Assembly: GCF_022539505.1 (NCBI RefSeq)
Contig: NC_061511.1
Span: forward strand, 30,638,620-30,702,619
Direction: 5' to 3'
From: Lolium rigidum
Lineage: Eukaryota; Streptophyta; Magnoliopsida; Poales; Poaceae
DNA: 64,000 nucleotides
Shown here piece after piece: positions 56,387-64,000 of the stretch; within the stretch, counting starts at the first letter, position 1, and each line of letters opens with the position of its first letter. Made by a program: the position numbers and the translations under genes. The notes below the pieces were generated by a model. The model was not told the DNA's origin, made no database searches, and saw nothing but the letters and a program-made list of their open reading frames with translations.

Positions 56387-57318
56387 CACTACAAGGAAAA
56401 GGCCTACAGCTGCAAATATTATTGCCGGCGCACCAGAGAAGATGCCCACCGGTGGTAAATACTACCGGCGCGCATGTTTCGGCCACGCCGGTGATGACCC
56501 AATACCGTCGGCACAGGAAAAAAATAGTGCGCCGGGGATAAGGCTGAACTAGGTCCGAGCCAAACTGAAAATTGGAGCTCCCTTACTGCCGGCGCACCAC
56601 CATGTTGGTGCGCCGGTGGTAATTTGTTTACCACCGGCGCATCTACATGGTGGTGCGCCGACAGTAAGGGAGCTCCAATTTTCATTCCCCCCGTGGACCG
56701 CCTTTTCAGTTTTCGAAAAAATAAAAGAAAATGATAGAAAATTCAAAAAATTAAATCCTTTGAAATGCCCATGTAATATGTCATCTAGGTTTAGAGAAAT
56801 TTCAAAAAAATGAATTTTGATATATTATGCAAAATGGCGTCATCTTTCGGTAAAACGGGATTTCTGGTTGCATACGACCTCCGATGAAAAACTTTTTTAT
56901 ATCAAAATCTATCTAAGCGAAATTTCCTATTCGAATTCAACCGCCTATGGCCGTTTGGACAAAAAATAGATTCGTCAATTGGAAAACAGAAACATGACTT
57001 TTTTCAGGTTTTACATTTTGATGAAAAAAAGAAAAAATTACCCCCGGCGCACCACCATACTAGGTGCGCCGGCAGTACCTTAGGCTATATATGCCAAACC
57101 AGCCCGGCGCACCTTCTCTCTCTTCCATTTCCCCCATGGTCTCTTTAACTTCTCCTCCTCCTCCTCTCTTCCTCCCTCCGGCCACCTTCTGTTCTCCTCC
57201 ACTTTTCCCCCTCTTCTACCTTCTTACCCCTCTAATCCCTCCCTCCGGCGAGCACCTCCTCAAGCTACTCACCGGAGCACCTCCACAAGCTACTCACCGG
57301 AGCACCTCCTCAAGCTAT
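56387..57318. mobile_element. CACTA transposon, one end
   Basis: The end reads CACTACAAGGAAAAGGCC. Behind it are several direct and inverted copies of a ccggcgcacca unit (56425-56665 and 57045-57110), the subterminal repeats expected of CACTA elements. 56566-56683 is an inverted repeat with gaaaattggagctccc arms. 57120-57230 is pyrimidine-rich. 57258-57318 has three copies of a 26-base unit (gagcacctcctcaagctact). The element is broken at 57318 by an LTR retrotransposon and its other end is not in the window. Confidence 0.9.
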
Positions 57319-58918
57319 TGATAACGCGTGAAGCACACGTCCGTTGGGAACCCCAAGAGGAAGGTGTGATGCGTACAGCAGCAAGTTTTCCCTCAGTAAG
57401 AAACCAAGGTTATCGAACCAGTAGAAGATGAAGGCCACGTGAAGGTTGTTGGCGGAGGAGTGTAGTGCGGCGCAACACCAGGGATTCCGGCGCCAACGTG
57501 GAACCTGCACAACACAATCAAAATACTTTGCCCCAACTTAACAGTGAGGTTGTCAATCTCACCGGCTTGCTGTAAACAAAAGATTAAACGTATGGTGTGG
57601 AGAATGATGTTTGTTTGCAAAGAACAGTAGAGAACGGAGATTGCAGTTGATTGTATTTCATATGTAAAAGAATGGACCGGGGTCCACAGTTCACTAGTGG
57701 TGTCTCTCCCATAAGATAAATAACATGTTGGGTGAACAAATTACAGTTGGGAAATTGACAAATAGAGATGCATATACATATCATGATGATTACTATGAGA
57801 TTTAATCAGGGCATTACGACAAAGTCCATAGACCGCTATCCAGCATGCATCTATGCCTAAAAAGTCCACCTTCGGGTTAGCATCCGCACCCCTTCCAGTA
57901 TTAAGTTGCAAACAACAGACAATTGCATTAAGTATGGTGCGTAATGTAATCAACACAAATATCCTTAGACAAAGCATTGATGTTTTATCCCTAGTGGCAA
58001 CAGCACATCCACAACCTTAGAACTTTATGTCATTGTCCCAGATTCAATGGAGGCATGAACCCACTATCGAGCATAAATACTCCCTCTTGGAGTCACAAGT
58101 ATCAACTTGGCCAGAGCCTCTACTAGCAACGGAGATCATGCAAGAACATAAACAACACATATATGATAGATTGATAATCAACTTGACATAGTATTCAATA
58201 TTCATCGGATCCCAACAAACACAACATGTAGCATTACAAATAGATGATCCTTATCATGATAGGCAGCTCACAAGATCTAAACATGATAGCACAATGAGGA
58301 GAAGACAACCATCTAGCTACTGCTATGGACCCATAGTCCAAGGATGAACTACTCACGCATCAATCCGGAGGCGGGCATGGTGATGTAGAGCCCCCCGGTG
58401 ATGATTCCCCTCGATCTCCGGCAGGGTGCCGGAGGCGATCTCCTGAATCCCCCGAGATGGGATTGGCGACGGCTTCTCTGGAACTTTTTCTGTATCGTGG
58501 CTCTCGGTAATAGGGTTTTCGCGACGGAGAGTTTAAGTAGGCGGAAGGGCAGAGTCGGGGGAGGCACGAGGGGCCCACACCATAGGGCGGCGCGGGCCCC
58601 TCCTTGGCCGCGCCGCCTTGTAGTGTCGCCACCTCGTGGCCCCACTCCGTATCTCCTTCGGTCTTCTGGAAACTCCGTGGAAAAATAAGACCCTGGGCAT
58701 TAATTTCGTCCAATTCCGAGAATATTTCCTGTGTAGGATTTCTGAAACCAAAAACGGCACAAAACAGGAACTGGCGCTTCGGCATCTCGTTAATAGGTTA
58801 GTGTCGGAAAATGCATATAAATGATGTAAAGTGTGTATAAAACATGTGAGTATTGTCATAAAACTAGCATGAAACATAAGAAATTATGGATACGTTTGAG
58901 ACGTATCAAGCATCCCCA
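57319..58918 (-). repeat. LTR of a retrotransposon (3' LTR, minus strand)
   Basis: A 1600-base LTR with TGATACGTCTC...ACGCGTTATCA ends in element sense. I recognise it as a common cereal LTR: gcagcaagttttccctcag, ggaccggggtccacagttca, ggtggactttttaggcat on the minus strand. A purine-rich gcttggggatgct (58919-58931, minus) borders its start, so it is the 3' LTR and the element continues to the right. Open frames in it are not genes. Confidence 0.88.
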
Positions 58919-60988
58919 AGCCAAGTTCCTACTCGCCCTCGAGTAGGTAAACGATAACAAGGATAATTTCTGAAGTGACATGCTGCTATCATAATCTTGA
59001 TCAATACTATTGTAAAGCATATGAAATGAATGAAGTGATTCGAAGCAATGGTAAAGACAATGATTAAACAACTGAATCATATAGCAAAGACTTTTCATGA
59101 ATAGTACTTTCAAGACAAGCATCAAAAAGACTTGTATAGGAGTTAACTCATAAAGCAATAAATTCTTAGTAGAAAGTTTTTAAGCAACACAAAGGAAGAT
59201 ATAAGTTTCAGCAGTTGCTTTCAACTTCAACATGTATATCTCATGGATAATTGTCAACACAAAGTAATATGATGAATGCAAATAAGCAAGTATGTAGGAA
59301 TCAATGCACACAGTTGACACAAGTGTTTGCTTCTAAGATAGAAAGAAGTAGGTAAACTGACTCAACATAAAGTAAAAGAATGGCCCTTCGTAGAGGGAAG
59401 CATGTATTACTATTTTTGTGCTAGAGCTTTTATTTTGAAAGCATAGAAACAATTTTGTCAACGGTAGTAATAATTCATATGTGTTATGTATAAGACATCC
59501 TATAAGTTGCAAGCCTCATGCATAGAATACCAATAGTGCTCGCACCTTGTCCTAATTAGCTTGGATTTACATGGATTATCATTGCATAACATATGTTTCA
59601 ACCAAGTGTAACAAAGGGGTACCTCTATGCCGCTTTGTACAAAGGTCCAAGGAGATAAATCGCATTTGATTTCTCGTTTTTGATAGATCTCAACTAAGGA
59701 CATCCATACCGGGACAACATAGAAAACACATAATGGACTCCTCTTTAATGCATAAGCATTCAACAACAGATAATATTCTCATAAGAGATTGAGGATTATT
59801 GTCCAAACTGAAACTTCCACCATGATTCATGGCTTTAGTTAGCGGCCCAATGTTCTTCTCTAACAATATGCATACTCAAACCATTTGATCATGATAAATC
59901 GCCCTTACTTCAGACAAGACAAACATGCATAGAAACTCACATGATATTCAACAAAGGTGTAATAGTTGATGGCGTCCCCAGAAACATGGTTACCGCTCAA
60001 CAAGCAACTTATAAGAAATAAGATACATAGCGACATATTCAACACCACAATAGTTTTTAAGCTATTTTCCCATGAGCTATGTATTGCAAAGACAAGGAAT
60101 GAAATTTTAAAGGTAGCACTCAAGTAATTTACTTTGGAATGGTAGAGAAATACCAAATTGTAGGTAGGTATGGTGGACACAAATGGCATAGGTTTTGGCT
60201 CAAGGATTTGGATGCACGAGAAGAATTCCCTCTCAGTACAAGGCTTTGGCTAGCAAGGTTGTTTGAAGCAAACACAAGTATGAACCGGTACAACAAAACT
60301 TACATAAGAACATATTGCAAGCATTATAAGACTCTACACTGTCTTCCTTGTTGTTCAAACACTTCACCAGAAAATATCTACACTTTAGAGAGACCAATCA
60401 TGCAAACCAAACTTCAACAAGCTCTATGGTAGTTCTTCATTAATAGGTGCAAAGTACATGATGCAAGAGCTTAAACATGATCTATTTGAGCACAACAATT
60501 GCCAAGTATCAAATTATTCAAAACCATATACCAATTACCACATGAAGCATTTTCTGTTTCCAACCAAATAATAATGAACGAAGCAGTTTCAACCTTCGCC
60601 ATGAACATTAAAAGTAACGCTAAGAACACCAGTGTTCATATGAAACAGCGGAGCGTGTCTTTCTCCCACACAAAGAATGCTAGGATCCGAGTTTATTCAA
60701 ACAAAAACAAAAATAAAAACAAACAGACGCTCCAAGTAAAGCACATAAGATGTGACGGAATAAAAATATAGTTTCACTAGAGGTGACCTGATAAGTTGTC
60801 GATGAAGAAGGCGATGCCTTGGGCATCCCCAAGCTTAGATGCTTGAGTCTTCTTGAAATATGCACGGATGAACCACGGGGGCATCCCCAAGCTTAGACTT
60901 TTCACTCTTCTTGATCATATTGTATCATCCTCCTCTCTTGATCCTTGAAAACTTACTCCACACCAAACTCGAAACAAACTCATTAGAG
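58919..60988 (-). mobile_element. Internal region of the LTR element, non-coding part
   Basis: AT-rich, with no gag or pol motifs in 2 kb. Strings such as gcatccccaagcttag occur twice near 60825-60900. Either this is a large non-autonomous derivative or only the region between pol and the 3' LTR is present. It is cut at 60988 by the second CACTA element, and the 5' LTR is not in the window. Confidence 0.65.
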
Positions 60989-63900
60989 CACTACAAAGGA
61001 AAACCATTTTTTTGACAAATCACTTTCGTCATGTTAAGGCCAATTTTCGTCAAGGATTACTTCGCGGTGACAAAATTTGATCGTCATGGGGTTCGTCAAG
61101 GAAGCTCCGTCATAAAATATCGGGGGTGACGGTATGCATTTTTTCGTCAACGTCAAATGTTTGATGGTGACGACCTGCAAATTCGTCAACATCAAAGGTT
61201 CATTGTTGACGAGACAGGTTTGTCACGAAAAATTGCAACTTTCGTCAATATCTAAATCTTGGGAAGTTTCGATTGGTCCAAAAAAAGCATACGTGGCCTT
61301 ACATGTGGGTCCATTTGGCTTCGACAACATGGGTCGGACGGCGCCGACATGGATATACTGTCATGTGGGACCGGCATGGTGCTGATCTGGTGGGACCCAC
61401 AAAATATTATGACAAGCTGGACCCACAATATTCTGACCGGTGGGATCCACAAAATTCAGACAAGTGGGACCAGGTTGTTGCCGACATATGGGTCCCAATA
61501 ATGCTGACTGGTGGGACCCACAAATTCCGACAAGTGGGACCGTAAATTGGTGCCACGTGGTTTCATTTAATAGTGACCTTGTGACATTTTCCGTCACCTT
61601 TTGAATTTGACAAAATTTGAGAGCATTTGAATTATTTGCGAAATTTGGGAAACAAAAAAACTGGCGAAATATAAAAAATAGAAAATAAATATCATACATA
61701 AATGGTGGCACAAGAAGTATATATGTCTCTCACAGACTGAAAGATTCATAAGAAAATTACAATTGGAACACAAAGAAATTAAAAGACCTATGATTAATAA
61801 TGTTGTAGGACGGTGGTGCAATAGATTAGTTGCCCTGGGATTGAGACATGGATGGTGGCTGGGATGTCCTCAAGAGCAAATTAAGCACGGCATCCATTTC
61901 AGTCAGCCTCTTTTCATAAGCCAGAGTCTTTTCTTCTTGGGCTTTCTTCACAGCTTCAAGTTCTTCGTCCTGCTTCTTCCTGATCTCTTCAAATTTTTGA
62001 TCTTGTTCTTGCAGTCTTGCCTGCATCTCACTGTGGTACGTTTCAGCTGCCTGTATGGAGTTACGCTCTTGATCCGCCGAGTCTTTGTTGTAGCTCTCGG
62101 ATGCGTGTAGTTGAGACGGAAGACTTCACGGAACTTGTTGCGACGCCCAATCTTGGTAGGAATGTGCTTGTTGCGAGGTGGTGGATGGGCTTTTCTCGCT
62201 CGGAACTAGCTGAACAATTTGCAAATCGGTCAAATCAGGTTCATCTTCATTGTGTGGCGCCGCTTTTTTGCCACCATTTGATCCTGCATAAAGATTACAA
62301 TCATTGCATGGACAACATACAAAACTGGATTATATTATATTGTGCTAATAAGAAATATTTCTTATAGATGCACTTTTTGCTTCAGCACTCATAATGTTAT
62401 CCTTGTTAGTGTGTGTGATTCTAAAAAATTCAATTGGAGAGGTTTCTTCTTCCTCGCTTGTAGCCTTCTGCTTGAAAAAATGTAGAATGCACATTACCAT
62501 TGTACACTTGTGTATGACGAAGTATGAATTGTATTGGGAAATTCAGAACACTTACTAGATGTTCCCGATGAGCAACATGGCTTTGAGATCCAGTGGTATG
62601 GAGCTCATTTCACGACTTCTCTGTTCTTTCCATTTATTACACACAGTCCTATGTTCGGTACATGCATTTTATTTATCCAGATCAGATAAATGTAAGAATT
62701 CAGTAGCTGTTATTGAAAGGAATAACGTTTATGTACCTGGTACTTCTCATCAAACCATCTTTTCACCAGTTCTTTCCAGCTTTTCTCTTCTACATGATCT
62801 GGCTTCTTGAGATATGCTTGCTCCAGTGTGAGGTTTTTAATTTTCGGCCAATACTCCTTTTAAGCCTATATCGGAACTGCCGAATACTAACTTGCAGACA
62901 TATCGGTGCACACATCTTGAGCCACCTCATCATTTTTGTCCATACTAAACTTTCCCTACAAAATAGTGATGCATTAATCAGTAAATTCTTAGATAGTTGA
63001 TCATGTAGCATACTAATTAGGTTAAACCAAGATTGTACAGGACTCACCGCTACTGTACTTATAGCATGAGGAATGACATGTCTGAGAGTTACATCTTTCT
63101 TGTACTGTGTCCAGTGTGTTGCAAGCGGCATTTTTGCACGGATGTGAATACCAACCTCATTGCTCAGCTTTGCTGACTGGACATAATCCTTGGGTCTCCT
63201 GACACCAGCAGTGAATTCAATTGGCATCTTATTGCCACCATGTCTTCTTGTGTACTCATGTAGTCCATGGCCCATGGTACGTCTGCGTCAACCTCTCTTT
63301 CTCTTACTACCGCCAGATGTTGTCAATGTCTCTGAAATAAGAGATATGAAATGATTCTCTTTTATATGAAAATATGTGGTACAGTGTTTAGTTTTTACAA
63401 ACTTTCATACCTTGCCGCTCAAAGTTTACAATTTGATTGTCCTCAGGAGATGAGGTGCTGCCTCCAGATGTCATGATCTGGTTAGGTGAGGGTGCTCCTT
63501 CGGTGTTCGGACCAGCAGTGGCCATCGGCTCATCAGATGACCCAGCTTCGGGTTCAGTTGTTGCCATTGATCTTGTTGCAATGTTGGATGGTGCAACTTC
63601 GGGTATGGATCGCTTCTTCTGTGCAACTATTGCAGAAGAAGCAACTATCTGCAAGCAAAGTAGAGGCTACATTAGTAGGAAACATTTAGCATGTACGTAT
63701 TTCCTATCATAGTTCGGACATAGTTCCACGGACTCGAGCTGAAGTTTTGCCGACAGTGCGGCTGATCCTCATCTGAATGAAGATCATCATCGGCGATAGC
63801 TATCTCTTCTGGATTCGGTTCATACGAAGGGTCCTCTTCGACCTCCGTCTCTTCGCAGTCTGTGTCCTTTAGATTGTTACTAGTTCCTATTTGTACCCCA

Positions 63901-64000
63901 CCATACACTAATGAACGTGCAAAACCAGAGAAATCTTTCTGAAATTTGTGGCCAGGTCCATATCTTTCAGCGATTTTTTTTCCATGCGTACTACATTTTC
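60989..64000 (-). mobile_element. Second CACTA transposon, 3' end and transposase side
   Basis: The end reads CACTACAAAGGAAAACC. Subterminal DNA has repeated tttcgtca units (61025-61255) and repeated gtgggacccacaaaat units (61370-61545). A minus-strand gene with a plant CACTA transposase-associated domain follows, so 60989 is the 3' end in gene sense. The other end lies beyond the window. Confidence 0.85.
61826..63908 (-). pseudogene. CACTA (En/Spm) transposase-like gene, decayed, 5' partial
   Basis: Visible exon parts on the minus strand: 63908 to about 63715 (acidic, EEDPSYEPNPEEIAIADDD), about 63654-63410 (SSPEDNQIVNFERQG), about 63332-63050 (GHGLHEYTRRHGGNKMPIEF, VGIHIRAKMPLATHW, HVIPHAISTVA), about 62957-62740 (KFSMDKNDEVAQDVCTDMSA, IRQFRYRLK), about 62290-61826 ending in a Glu/Lys-rich coiled coil (QEQDQKFEEIRKKQDEELEA). 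The middle exons match the plant transposase family found beside the main En/Spm transposase, a probable DNA-binding subunit. A stop near 62888 and two frameshifts after it break the fourth exon. Borders follow GT-AG sites. The start is outside the window. Confidence 0.72.

Noticed and set aside
58360..58785. 141-codon minus-strand frame in the LTR at 57319
   Set aside because: It lies wholly within a known type of LTR and has no protein motif; LTR composition explains it.

Overview
This is a stretch of grass nuclear genome, most likely from a Pooideae/Triticeae-type species. I infer this from nested LTR retrotransposons of families that look familiar from wheat and its relatives (an Angela/WIS-like copia LTR, an Athila-like solo LTR, Tat-like and CRM-like gypsy elements), CACTA transposons with CACTACAA ends, Stowaway MITEs with CTCCCTCCG ends, and two intron-containing host genes. 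Nothing prokaryotic is present. Family names come from sequence recognition only; no database search was possible.

Layout. 1-4.6 kb holds an unassigned stretch, a foldback MITE, a copia 5' remnant (short LTR, gag, protease, start of integrase), and fragments of CACTA, Athila-like and gypsy elements. 4.6-25.2 kb is one nested stack. A decayed copia element (reverse transcriptase at 4.6-5.3 kb, 3' part at 22.7-23.5 kb, 3' LTR at 23.5-25.2 kb) was split by an Athila-like solo LTR (5290-22686). That LTR was split by a gag-pol gypsy element on the minus strand (6063-21586), whose 3' LTR was split by a Tat-like gypsy element (6117-13111). A tRNA-derived SINE sits in the solo LTR at 22.1 kb. 25.2-28.2 kb has CACTA and LINE debris and a GC-rich tandem repeat.

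28-48 kb is the gene island. A five-exon gene of unknown function (28306-30408) is followed by a broken partial copy of its exons 3-5 (33065-34045), a copia fragment, two LINE fragments and a small retroposon. Next is a complete RS2Z-type SR splicing factor gene on the minus strand (coding 38063-40342). After it come a poly(A) retroposon, a hAT MITE, a larger hAT element carrying a Mutator-type MITE, and a minus-strand gene remnant I do not recognise (46036-47667).

48-64 kb is again mostly repeats: GC-rich tandem repeats, a Stowaway MITE, a direct duplication of about 400 bp, a CACTA element that landed in one duplicate (56387 on), an LTR element that landed in that CACTA element (57319 on), and a second CACTA element with a decayed transposase gene (60989 to the window end).

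The only gene I would call functional with confidence is RS2Z; the 28.3 kb gene is a good candidate. I found no clearly new multi-gene system. The most unusual items are an in-frame gag/pol whose coding frame runs into its 3' LTR and whose reverse transcriptase has YFND in place of YxDD, an antisense acidic ORF in the Tat-like element, a partial tandem copy of an unknown grass gene, and several very small target-primed insertions with intact target duplications.
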